NCBI GenBank assembly: GCA_013695565.1 | Contig: JACDAG010000503.1 | Location: forward strand, 1-9,715 | Reading direction: 5' to 3' | From: Bradyrhizobium sp. | Lineage (GTDB): Bacteria; Pseudomonadota; Alphaproteobacteria; Rhizobiales; Xanthobacteraceae | DNA length: 9,715 bases | Shown: positions 1 through 6,301 of the stretch, one piece after another | Layout of the letters: every line of letters begins with the position of its first letter | Position numbering within the stretch: the first letter of the stretch is position 1 | Translations under genes and position numbers: made by a program | The notes under the pieces: model-generated | What the model saw: the letters and a program-made list of their open reading frames with translations, nothing else | Databases searched by the model: none | What the model was told of the DNA's origin: nothing

Positions 1-1061
1 CAGCTTCCTAGCACGGCATACTGATCGGAAAAAGTCGGCAGCGTCGACATCGCCTGCCGGATGAAGCCTTCCGCGCCGTAGGGTCCTTGCTGCTCCACCA
101 GCGTGGTGCCGCCGCTGACGAGTGCGACATTGGCGCCTTCGCGCGAATAGAGCGGCTTCCTGACAAAGGAAGCGCCGAGTTTGGCGGCGTTCGGATCGTC
201 CTCGAAATAGGCCGGCAGCAAGTTCGGATGCTTCGGAAACATTTCCCATAGCAGCGGAAGAATACCCTTGTTGGACAGGATTGCTTTCCATGGCGGCTCG
301 ATCCAGCGCGTCGGCGCGCTCGACAGCTTCGCGCCGAAGGTGTCCTGGAACATCCATTCCCAGGGGTAGAGTTTGAAGGCGAGCTCAATTTTGCGATCGT
401 CGAGATCGACGAAGCAGCCGTCGCCCCCCAGTCCGACATCCTTGATGTCCATCAGCGTGGTCTTCAATCCGGCCTGGCTCGCGGTGTCCTGCAGATAGGC
501 CAGCGTGCCGGAATCCTCGGTATTGTCGGTCATCCCGGCCAGATGCAGGTGCTTTGCGCGGCCGTGTTTCTTCCAGGCGTCGATCAGGCGCTCATGGATT
601 GAATTGAACTGGTCGGCGCGCTTGGGGATAATGTTGCGCTCCATCGCCTGTTCGAGCCAGGTCCACTGAAAAACCGCCGCTTCGAAAATCGAGGTCGGCG
701 TATCGGCGTTGTACTCCAGCAGTTTCGCCGGGCTCCAGCCATCGTAGCTCAGGTCGAGCCGGCCGTAGAGGCTGGCGTCGCGGCGGCGCCAGCTCTCGGA
801 CAGCAGCGGCCAGAAGGTTTCGGGTATTTTCAACCGGCGCAGATATTTTTCGTCTTTGATTGCGCGGCCCACGAGTTCGAGGCACATCGCCTCGATCTCG
901 CCGGTGGGCGCCTCGATCCGCCGTTCGATCTCGTTCAGCGTAAACGCGTAATAGGCCCGTTCGTCCCAATAGCGCGCGCCGTCGATGGTGTGAAAAGTAA
1001 ACCCGATGCTTTCGGCGGTGGCACGCCAGTCGTCGCGTTCGGGGCAGGGAATGCGCTGCAT
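1..1061 (-). CDS. Glutathionylspermidine synthase family protein (YgiC/YjfC-like ATP-grasp ligase), 3' end cut by window edge
   Basis: I translated this frame by hand; it stays open for 353 codons from ATG at 1061 to the window edge. The product resembles the synthetase domain of glutathionylspermidine synthase, an ATP-grasp C-N ligase fold, without the amidase half, as in E. coli YgiC/YjfC. Visible hallmarks are RLDLSYDG (residues 101-108), LLEYNADTPTSIFEAA (114-129), EPPWKAILSNKGILPLLWEMF (255-275, conserved core) and RKPLYSREGAN (301-311). By family analogy R101, D103, E116 and N118 lie in the ATP/Mg site. YgiC-type proteins are about 385 residues, so roughly 30 C-terminal residues lie outside the window. 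The gene is third in an operon, five bases after the DUF1190 gene. True glutathionylspermidine synthesis is not shown for most members of this family, so the substrate is unknown. Family confidence is high, function low. Confidence 0.93.
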   Translation of the reverse strand, partial: MQRIPCPERDDWRATAESIGFTFHTIDGARYWDERAYYAFTLNEIERRIEAPTGEIEAMCLELVGRAIKDEKYLRRLKIPETFWPLLSESWRRRDASLYGRLDLSYDGWSPAKLLEYNADTPTSIFEAAVFQWTWLEQAMERNIIPKRADQFNSIHERLIDAWKKHGRAKHLHLAGMTDNTEDSGTLAYLQDTASQAGLKTTLMDIKDVGLGGDGCFVDLDDRKIELAFKLYPWEWMFQDTFGAKLSSAPTRWIEPPWKAILSNKGILPLLWEMFPKHPNLLPAYFEDDPNAAKLGASFVRKPLYSREGANVALVSGGTTLVEQQGPYGAEGFIRQAMSTLPTFSDQYAVLGS

Positions 1062-1066
1062 GACAT

Positions 1067-1486
1067 TCAGCCGCCAGAAAAACCGACGGCGTGCCCAAAC
1101 GAGCCGAAGCCGCCACGCTGCGCGCCGTGTGATCCGGAATCGGACGTGCCAGAGCTCGAATGGCTCGATGAGGAATCGCTGGAGTAGTAGCTGCTGCGTG
1201 AGGACGATCCGCCGCCGGAGCCGCCATGGCTGCTGGATGAAGATCCGCGCGGCGGGCAATCCGCGTTGCTTTGCAGCAGCGACGGCTGCGCCGCATTCGG
1301 CGGTTGTTCACACCTGTTGCGCGGCATCAGCGTGTAGGCGGCTCCGCCGACCGCGAGCGTCCCCATCAGAAACAGCGCGACATGACCGGAGCGCTTCGCC
1401 CGCGGGCCTGACGGCTGCCGCACATCAGGCACCGACGGCTTGCGCGAGCCGAATTCCTTGCCGGGTTTGGGGGGCTTGTTCGCCAT
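1067..1486 (-). CDS. DUF1190-like Ser/Gly-rich protein (YjfM/YgiB type)
   Basis: The protein has 139 residues. A basic, proline-rich N-terminus (1-34) is followed by one hydrophobic segment (about 35-54, HVALFLMGTLAVGGAAYTLM), then a region with cysteines C59 and C77, and a tail from about 81 to 139 made almost only of Ser, Gly and aromatic residues. Low-complexity Ser/Gly tails are typical of YgiB/YjfM proteins. I chose ATG at 1486 because it begins two bases after the stop of the DUF350 gene, a spacing that suggests translational coupling; a longer reading starting at 1666 would overlap that gene and has no merit. The position between DUF350 and the glutathionylspermidine-synthase-like gene supports the assignment, as this trio is conserved in enterobacteria. 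Role unknown; probably membrane anchored with an exposed flexible tail. Confidence 0.82.
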   Translation of the reverse strand: MANKPPKPGKEFGSRKPSVPDVRQPSGPRAKRSGHVALFLMGTLAVGGAAYTLMPRNRCEQPPNAAQPSLLQSNADCPPRGSSSSSHGGSGGGSSSRSSYYSSDSSSSHSSSGTSDSGSHGAQRGGFGSFGHAVGFSGG

Positions 1487-1488
1487 GG

Positions 1489-1893
1489 TCAGTAGATCAT
1501 GCTGGCAGCGTTGAGCGCGCCCGCGGCCAACGAGGCAAGTCCGAGCCAGATCGCAGCGGCCAATTCGCCACTCGCAATCCGCTCCGACAGGTTCGGTACC
1601 GGTATCTTGACGAGGTAATAGACGATGATCTGTACGACCAACGCGACGACGCCCCAGATCAGGCAATCCCAGACATTGGCGGAATGGGCGATGGCGCTGA
1701 CCAGGGGCAGCGTGAAACCGACCAGGCTGAGGCCCAATGCGATCGCCGCCGCCGGATTGTTGTCGCGGATCAGCAGGAACTCGTCATGCGGCGTGACGCG
1801 GGTATAGACGAAGAGGTAAGCGGAGACGGCGACCAGCGCCGTGCAGAAATAGACCAGAAACGCCGGGAGCCCGGCGAGGGATTGCAGGATCAT
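1489..1893 (-). CDS. DUF350 family small integral membrane protein (YjfL-like)
   Basis: The protein has 134 residues and four likely membrane helices (about 8-29, 48-69, 75-96 and 110-131), separated by short loops. The charged loop after helix 1, with DEFLLIRDNNPAAAIALG (about 37-54), is the recognisable DUF350 signature; an NNPAAA-type motif leading into helix 2 is typical of the family. It is the first gene of a three-gene minus-strand operon with the DUF1190 protein and the ATP-grasp enzyme, the order seen for yjfL-yjfM-yjfC. A GGGGC stretch lies about 10 bases before the ATG as a possible weak ribosome site. The biochemical role is not known; context suggests it works with the other two in the envelope. 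Confidence 0.88.
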   Translation of the reverse strand: MILQSLAGLPAFLVYFCTALVAVSAYLFVYTRVTPHDEFLLIRDNNPAAAIALGLSLVGFTLPLVSAIAHSANVWDCLIWGVVALVVQIIVYYLVKIPVPNLSERIASGELAAAIWLGLASLAAGALNAASMIY

Positions 1894-1982
1894 TGATGAC
1901 GCCCCGACTCAGTCCGGTTCCACGTTTGCACGATCTATTGGTCGGTGCACCGCAGTTGTCGGTTCAATCCCCAAAGTAAAAC

Positions 1983-2000
1983 CCCGCCATCGCTGGCGGG
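1983..2000 (-). terminator. Rho-independent terminator of the PepSY protein gene
   Basis: A perfect 7-bp inverted repeat, CCCGCCA / TGGCGGG with a 4-base loop, is followed on the minus strand by GTTTTACTTT. It lies about 30 bases past the stop of the OB-fold/PepSY gene and upstream of the DUF350 operon, so it separates the two minus-strand units. Confidence 0.75.
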
Positions 2001-2029
2001 ATTTGCGGCGCGTGTTGTCGCCCGGCGGA

Positions 2030-2884
2030 CTAACGAACCCACACTTGCTTATAGATATTGCCGGAAAAATCCATGTGAAGCTCCAGAGTTTCTCCCTTGG
2101 CATTCGTTGCCAGAATTTCGTAGTGGTGTTTTCGCTGCTCGGGCGCCTCGCGTATAGTATATCCGGCATCCCGTGCAATCCGTTCCGCGTCCGCCGGCCC
2201 GATCGATTGAGTCGGCCGCCGCTCCCGATCGCGTTCGGCGTCTTCGATTTCATCGAGCCGGCCGAAGCGGTCGAGTGACACAATGACGGTCTTGCCCTTA
2301 CCGGTGCGCGCCGGAATTTCGATGTGTTTGGGATGCCGGACTGGCTCGCCCATCGCCGTCAACCCGGCATCGTTGAGGATGCGCAACACATTTTCGCGGT
2401 CTTGGCTGGCCATTAGCCCTGTTTCGCGGGCTGAGCCGCGCAGACCTGGCGGTCGTGGCGGGGCGCCGGAGAGCGATGGAGGAGCCAATCCGCCGCTCAA
2501 TCGCCGCGCACCGGGGTCGGCGCCTGGGCCGGGGGGAGCGCCGGGCGGGGGCGGCGGTGCGTCGAAGGCGATCTCGCCGTTCTCGCGGAGGATCTGTCGA
2601 GCATCAAATGTGCGGTCTCCCGGCACGCCGATAACCGTGACGGTCTCGCCGGACTTGACCGGAGCGGCCTGAGGGCCGGCTGGGCCGGTCTGCACGAGAA
2701 TGCGCCCGGTCTTGTCCTCCAGCACGAATTTATCGCCGAAGATATCCGCGACAGTACCCTTGATGCTGATGCCTTCGGCACGAATCTGGTCGATCGCAAC
2801 TTGAGCCATTGCGGCAGTGGCGAGAATGGCGCAGCCCGCAACGGCTGTTGCGAGCAGCCTCACCTGTTTGAGATTTGCTTTCAT
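2030..2884 (-). CDS. Secreted OB-fold / double PepSY domain protein
   Basis: The protein has 284 residues. Residues 1-27 form a signal peptide with a likely cleavage site after AMA, so the product is exported. Residues about 38-107 look like a small bacterial OB-fold (ISIKGTVADIFGDKFVLEDKTG, then VKSGETVTVIGVPG). Residues 108-150 are a proline/glycine-rich linker. Two PepSY-like units follow: about 160-215 (ENVLRILNDAGLTAMGEP ... VIVSLDRFGRLDEIE) and 228-282 (AERIARDAGYTIREAP ... LELHMDFSGNIYKQVW), the second being the clearer. ATG 2884 is preceded by GGGAG at good spacing. The gene is divergent from a PhoP/PhoQ-like pair. PepSY proteins next to such systems are common and are often regulated by or modulate them; that link is inferred here. 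Ligand and exact role unknown. Confidence 0.85.
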   Translation of the reverse strand: MKANLKQVRLLATAVAGCAILATAAMAQVAIDQIRAEGISIKGTVADIFGDKFVLEDKTGRILVQTGPAGPQAAPVKSGETVTVIGVPGDRTFDARQILRENGEIAFDAPPPPPGAPPGPGADPGARRLSGGLAPPSLSGAPPRPPGLRGSARETGLMASQDRENVLRILNDAGLTAMGEPVRHPKHIEIPARTGKGKTVIVSLDRFGRLDEIEDAERDRERRPTQSIGPADAERIARDAGYTIREAPEQRKHHYEILATNAKGETLELHMDFSGNIYKQVWVR

Positions 2885-2938
2885 TTAAGTCTCCCGGATG
2901 GTCATGATGTGATGCCGGTGCAGCCTAGTCTTCCCGCT

Positions 2939-2976
2939 TGAACCGGGACCAATGCATGCCGTTCAAACTCGGTTCA
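2939..2976. promoter_or_regulatory. Candidate response-regulator operator: GTTCA direct repeat with 11-bp period
   Basis: Two GTTCA elements at 2961-2965 and 2972-2976 are spaced exactly 11 bases apart (GTTCAAACTCG then GTTCAGTTTCG), and an inverted copy TGAAC sits at 2939-2943. Tandem hexamers with about one helical turn between them are the usual target of PhoP/OmpR-type dimers. The element lies in the 175-bp region between the divergent PepSY gene and the two-component genes, so it could serve both. Binding is inferred from pattern and position only. Confidence 0.4.
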
Positions 2977-3059
2977 GTTTCGACTGACAGAAAGTACACC
3001 GCGGCCAATTTCGGCTGGAAACCTTGCGACATCGCCGGCGTTTCGGCAGGGAACTCACC

Positions 3060-3725
3060 ATGCGAATTCTTCTTGTGGAAGATGAGGTTAGGTTAGCCAC
3101 GGAAGTCGCTCGATTCCTGCGAGATTCCGGCATGGCTATCGATCTGGCCTCAGAGGGTATCGACGCGCTGCATCTGGCAGAGACCGAGCCCTACGATGCG
3201 ATCGTCCTCGATCTTGGCCTGCCCGGGATGGACGGGTTATCGGTTCTCAAAACCTTGCGCGGCCGGAGCGTGAATACAGCTGTTCTTGTTCTGACCGCTC
3301 GTGATCGCTTTGCCGACAAGGCTGCGGGATTTCGCGCCGGCGCCGACGATTATCTTACCAAGCCGTTTCAGCTCGAGGAGCTTCTGCTTCGCGTTCAGGC
3401 GCTGGTGCGCCGCGCCGCGGGGCATGCCCAGCCAGTAATCCGAATTGGCCCGATAGCGCTCGACACGACGACCGGGCTAGCCACGCTCGATGAAATGCCG
3501 GTCAGGCTTACGGCTCTTGAACGCCGCGTGCTGACCTATTTGATGCTGCATCCCCGGCGCACTGTTTCGCGAACCGAACTAAGCGAACACATCTACGAGC
3601 ACGATCAAGACCGTGACTTCAACAGCCTGGAGGTCATTGTCAGTCGTCTGCGCAAGAAGTTCGGCCGCAAACGTATCGAGACGTCGCGCGGCGAAAGTTA
3701 TCGCTTGACAGACGAGACTGCGTGA
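3060..3725 (+). CDS. PhoP-like response regulator (OmpR family)
   Basis: The protein has 221 residues when started at ATG 3060, which gives the standard receiver beginning MRILLVEDE; a longer reading from 3024 adds 12 residues with no family match. The receiver domain (1-about 115) has the acidic pair E7/D8, phospho-acceptor D51 in VLDLGLPGMDG, T79 and K101 (LTKPF). The C-terminal winged-helix domain (about 125-218) contains LTALERRVLTYLMLHPRRTVSR and the recognition-helix region NSLEVIVSRLRKKFG. NSLEVIVSRLRKK with a short wing is close to the PhoP/QseB subgroup. The kinase gene begins one base after its stop. It probably controls its own operon and the divergent PepSY gene. The sensed signal cannot be read from the sequence. 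Confidence 0.95.
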   Translation: MRILLVEDEVRLATEVARFLRDSGMAIDLASEGIDALHLAETEPYDAIVLDLGLPGMDGLSVLKTLRGRSVNTAVLVLTARDRFADKAAGFRAGADDYLTKPFQLEELLLRVQALVRRAAGHAQPVIRIGPIALDTTTGLATLDEMPVRLTALERRVLTYLMLHPRRTVSRTELSEHIYEHDQDRDFNSLEVIVSRLRKKFGRKRIETSRGESYRLTDETA

Positions 3726-3726
3726 C

Positions 3727-5085
3727 ATGCGATCACTAAGGCGTCGTATCATCGTAGTCGTTGTGGCGTCGGTTGCGGCAGGCTTCCTGCTCATCGCAGC
3801 TCTGACGTGGCGGATCGTATCCGATGCGGCGACGCGCGATTTCGATACGCGGCTGGCAAATGCGCTCGGCGAACTCGCGCTAGCGGTGGATTTCGGCGAA
3901 GACAGGATATTGTCGTTGTCGCGGGAGCCAGAAGACCCCGCCTACAACCGTCCGAACTCGAGCTGGTACTGGCGCATCGCAAAGGGCGGCGTCACACTGG
4001 CCCGCTCACGTTCGCTGCGCCTTGGCGAACTTCCGGTCGTCCCCGAGGCCGCGCCCAGCGAACAGCCGCTTTCGCTGACGTTACCGGCGAGCGGTCCCTC
4101 CGGTGAGGATCTCCGTCTCAGACACCGGGTGGTGCCGCTGCGTGATGGCGCGATCACGCTCGATATCGTGGTGGCGGGACCGGCCCGTGACATTGGGCGC
4201 GAGGTCTGGCTGTCGATGCGCTGGTTGCTGCTCGGCCTCGCGGTCGTTGCTGTGATCTTGAGCGGATTGCTGATCGTTGAGATCGGGTCAGGCTTGGGGC
4301 CGCTGCGGGTGCTGGCGCAGGATATCGAGCGTGCCTCGCGTGGCGAAATTACGCGACTGGAGCCGTCGGATTACCGGGAATTGAACCCTCTCACGTCGAG
4401 CGTCAACGACCTCATCGAACAGGTCGAGATCGTCGTCGGGCGTGCCCGCGCGCATGCAGGCAATCTTGCCCATGCCATCAAGACGCCCCTCAGCCTCATT
4501 TCCGCCCGCAACGAGATGCGGGGCGCGGAGCAGGACGGTGAGATCGGATATGGCGTCGCTACGATCCGCCGTCAGATCGACCATCATCTCAAGCGAGCGC
4601 GGTTCGCCGGCAAGGCCCGGCTGGCATCCGATCGCGTACCGGTGACTCCGGTGATCGACGACATCGTGCTGGTGATGGAGCGCGGCTACCGCGACCGCGG
4701 CTTGAGCATTACGGCTTCGGTGGACGACGGTGCGGTCTTTCTGGGCGAGCGGGAGGACTTTGAAGAAATGATCGGAAATCTCGTTGAGAACGCCTGCAAA
4801 TGGGCGCGCGGTATCGTCGTGATTGTGGTTTGTCACTCGGCCGAGAGTCTGGATATTTATATCGAGGATGACGGGCCGGGTTTGCCGGCGTACGAGCGCC
4901 TGCGAGCCTTGGAGCGCGGTCGCAAGCTCGACGAAACAGTTGCGGGCTCCGGCATCGGCTTGTCGGTTGTCGCCGATCTCGTTGAACTCTATGGCGGCGA
5001 TATCGACCTGCGGACAGCCGAAATTGGCGGGCTGTGCGCCGCCCTCAGGCTTCCATCGATCCGGCTGACGCCCCGCGCGGAATGA
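3727..5085 (+). CDS. PhoQ-like sensor histidine kinase
   Basis: The protein has 452 residues. TM1 is at about 8-29, a periplasmic sensor region of about 130 residues follows, and TM2 is at about 165-187. A HAMP-like linker follows (GPLRVLAQDIERASRGE, 191-207). The dimerisation/phosphotransfer helix carries the H-box AHAIKTPLSLISARNE with H249; an H-x-[IL]-KTPL form is the PhoQ type. The ATPase domain has the N-box NLVENACKWA (351-360), G1 DDGPGLP (381-387) and G2 GSGIGLSVV (407-415). All catalytic motifs are intact. It is the partner of the regulator just upstream, with one base between stop and start. No U-tract terminator is visible on the plus strand after the stop; the downstream region converges with the cytochrome gene. 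Confidence 0.95.
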   Translation: MRSLRRRIIVVVVASVAAGFLLIAALTWRIVSDAATRDFDTRLANALGELALAVDFGEDRILSLSREPEDPAYNRPNSSWYWRIAKGGVTLARSRSLRLGELPVVPEAAPSEQPLSLTLPASGPSGEDLRLRHRVVPLRDGAITLDIVVAGPARDIGREVWLSMRWLLLGLAVVAVILSGLLIVEIGSGLGPLRVLAQDIERASRGEITRLEPSDYRELNPLTSSVNDLIEQVEIVVGRARAHAGNLAHAIKTPLSLISARNEMRGAEQDGEIGYGVATIRRQIDHHLKRARFAGKARLASDRVPVTPVIDDIVLVMERGYRDRGLSITASVDDGAVFLGEREDFEEMIGNLVENACKWARGIVVIVVCHSAESLDIYIEDDGPGLPAYERLRALERGRKLDETVAGSGIGLSVVADLVELYGGDIDLRTAEIGGLCAALRLPSIRLTPRAE

Positions 5086-5124
5086 GAGAGACGCAGGTCA
5101 AGGCCGGGAACCCTCAAACAAAAA

Positions 5125-5144
5125 CTCCGCCATTTGCGGCGGGG
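5125..5144 (-). terminator. Terminator of the cytochrome P460-cupredoxin gene, within the left repeat
   Basis: On the minus strand a hairpin with CCGCC/GGCGG stem and loop GCAAAT is followed by AGTTTTTGTTT. It is the counterpart of the ctrA terminator at 6172-6191, with one stem base changed, and lies about 115 bases beyond the cytochrome stop codon. It likely ends that transcript. Confidence 0.7.
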
Positions 5145-5187
5145 TCCAGCCGGGGGAGTGAGCCTTCTGGCTCGGGGTAAACCCGGA

Positions 5188-5251
5188 TCAGGCGGGAATT
5201 GCGTCTTCCTGCTCGTGCGGCTCGCGCAGCACGTAGCCGCGGCGCCACACG
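5188..5251 (-). pseudogene. Relic of the ctrA C-terminus (about 20 codons)
   Basis: Read on the minus strand this encodes VWRRGYVLREPHEQEDAIPA and a TGA stop. The true CtrA ends VWGRGYVLREPHEVEERIPA, so 16 of 20 residues agree. The frame and stop codon are kept despite many base changes, including a block of clustered changes near the stop. No start codon or upstream CtrA sequence remains: similarity stops at 5251, seven bases before the cytochrome stop codon at 5258-5260. It is probably untranslated now. It shows that this segment was once copied from ctrA, either by duplication or by insertion of the cytochrome cassette at the ctrA 3' end. Confidence 0.8.
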
Positions 5252-5257
5252 CGACCG

Positions 5258-6064
5258 CTATTCCTTGACCTCGATCTTGCCCTTCATCGCCGGGTGCAGG
5301 CCGCAGATGTAATCGTAGATTCCGGCGTCGGCGAGGGTCAGCCGGGTGGTCTGGCCTTTCAGCGCGATGGACGAGCGCTGTGCTTTGGCGCCGGTGATCG
5401 TGACCTGGTGCGGCGAGGAATCGGTGTTGTGCCAACTGATGGTCTGGCCCTTGCTGACGACGACAGTCTCCGGCCCGAATTTGAAGTCGGAGATCGAGAC
5501 GACGCCGGGACCTGACGCGGGCTTGGCCATGGCGCCATCGGGCGTGCCTTTCAGGCCGGCCAGTGAAATCACAAAATCCTGCCCGGCATGTGGCTTGTGG
5601 CAGGTGAAGCAGGCCGGCAAATTGGCCTTGTCGTTGACCTTCTTGTCCGGCCCAAACGCCTGATACTCCCATTCGCCGTTCCGAATGTCGTCCTTGTATT
5701 CGGTGCCCCAGCCGTCGCGCTTTTCCATCACGGTGTAGGCGACGAGGTCCCCCTTCTGGAAACCGCCGTTGGCATCCTTGAGAGGCTGGCCGGCCGCATC
5801 TAGCTGCGCCTTGTATTGAACCAGCGTCAGCACCGTGCCGCTCGGGATCGGCTGCCCCTTGCGTACCGCATCGACCGCCGCCGGCGTCGCATAGAGCTCG
5901 CGATACTGCTTGTTGTCGTGACGGCTGACCGTGGCGTAGAGCGTGTCCTTGTCGAAATTCTCCGGGAAGGCGATTCTGTCGCCGCCGGCGAGCGCCGAAT
6001 AGCCGATTAGCGCGCCCGATGCCGATCCGAGCGCAATTGCAGCAAGCAGCCTGATGCTTTTCAT
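5258..6064 (-). CDS. Exported cytochrome P460 - cupredoxin fusion protein
   Basis: The protein has 268 residues. Residues 1-26 form a signal peptide, so it acts in the periplasm. Residues about 30-165 match the cytochrome P460 family: FPENFDKDTLYATVSRHDNKQ, the paired YTVMEKRDGWGTEY region, and a single c-type haem site CFTCH (152-156, proximal ligand H156). Residues about 187-268 form a plastocyanin-like cupredoxin with a complete type 1 copper set: H219 (SPHQ), C254, H257 and M260 (YICGLHPAMKG). P460 proteins oxidise hydroxylamine or bind nitric oxide; some relatives (cytochrome c'-beta) lack the lysine-haem crosslink, and I cannot tell which class this is. The copper domain is a plausible built-in electron relay. 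A GAGGGGG ribosome site precedes ATG 6064. The gene is monocistronic and flanked by ctrA-derived repeats. Confidence 0.9.
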   Translation of the reverse strand: MKSIRLLAAIALGSASGALIGYSALAGGDRIAFPENFDKDTLYATVSRHDNKQYRELYATPAAVDAVRKGQPIPSGTVLTLVQYKAQLDAAGQPLKDANGGFQKGDLVAYTVMEKRDGWGTEYKDDIRNGEWEYQAFGPDKKVNDKANLPACFTCHKPHAGQDFVISLAGLKGTPDGAMAKPASGPGVVSISDFKFGPETVVVSKGQTISWHNTDSSPHQVTITGAKAQRSSIALKGQTTRLTLADAGIYDYICGLHPAMKGKIEVKE

Positions 6065-6096
6065 GACTTTCCCCCTCGTTTGACGATTCCGTCAGG

Positions 6097-6122
6097 TACG
6101 AAGACACCGTGGAACCGGTTTC
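6097..6122 (-). promoter_or_regulatory. Candidate ECF-type promoter for the cytochrome gene (GAAACC-N16-CGTA); palindrome AACCGGTT
   Basis: Read on the minus strand, GAAACC (6122-6117), a 16-base spacer and CGTA (6100-6097) resemble promoters of ECF sigma factors, which have an AAC-containing -35 and a CGT-containing -10. The predicted start would lie about 25-30 bases before ATG 6064, leaving room for the ribosome site. The same place holds an 8-bp palindrome AACCGGTT (6113-6120) within a nearly symmetrical 12-mer, so a repressor site is an alternative. Inferred from pattern only. Confidence 0.33.
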
Positions 6123-6162
6123 AATCCGGGGGAAGCGAATTTGTCGCGGGGGAGACGGCTGA

Positions 6163-6301
6163 AAACAAAAACCCCGCCATTTGCGGCGGGGTCCAGTCGG
6201 GAGGAGTGAGCCTTGCGGCTCGCCGTAAACCCTGGGATCAGGCGGGAATGCGCTCTTCGACCTCATGCGGCTCGCGCAGCACGTAGCCGCGGCCCCACAC
6301 G
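6163..6301. repeat. Direct repeat, right copy (functional ctrA 3' end plus terminator)
   Basis: This is the intact partner of 5116-5251. It includes the last 20 or so ctrA codons, the stop codon at 6238-6240 and the ctrA terminator. Because it is continuous with a complete ctrA gene it is the likely parent copy. Confidence 0.9.
6172..6191 (-). terminator. Rho-independent terminator of ctrA
   Basis: A perfect 7-bp stem CCCCGCC/GGCGGGG with a six-base loop is followed on the minus strand by TTTTTGTTTT. It lies about 46 bases after the ctrA stop and before the cytochrome promoter region, so it should insulate the cytochrome gene from ctrA transcription. Confidence 0.85.

Larger units (their letters stand above)
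5116..5251. repeat. Direct repeat, left copy (diverged ctrA 3' end plus terminator)
   Basis: This 136-base stretch aligns by hand to 6163-6301 with about 121 identities, 15 mismatches and 3 gap bases (near 89% of ungapped positions). Similarity begins at AAACAAAAAC, covers the terminator hairpin and stop codon, and ends at CCACACG inside the former ctrA reading frame; flanks on both sides are unrelated. The two copies bracket the cytochrome P460-cupredoxin gene. Confidence 0.9.

Noticed and set aside
592..1311. A 239-codon minus-strand open frame overlapping the ATP-grasp and DUF1190 genes
   Set aside because: It is Arg/Ala-rich with no motif, while the frame beginning at 1061 gives a clear family match over its whole length.
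1899..1931. GGAAC-N15-CGTC on the minus strand before the DUF350 operon as a general-stress (EcfG) promoter
   Set aside because: The spacer is too short, and the -10 would lie almost on the start codon, leaving no room for a leader.
3018..3042. GAAACC-N15-CGTT before the response regulator as a firm ECF promoter
   Set aside because: The spacer differs from the candidate at the cytochrome gene and the motif is short, so I mention it only as a parallel and not as a feature.
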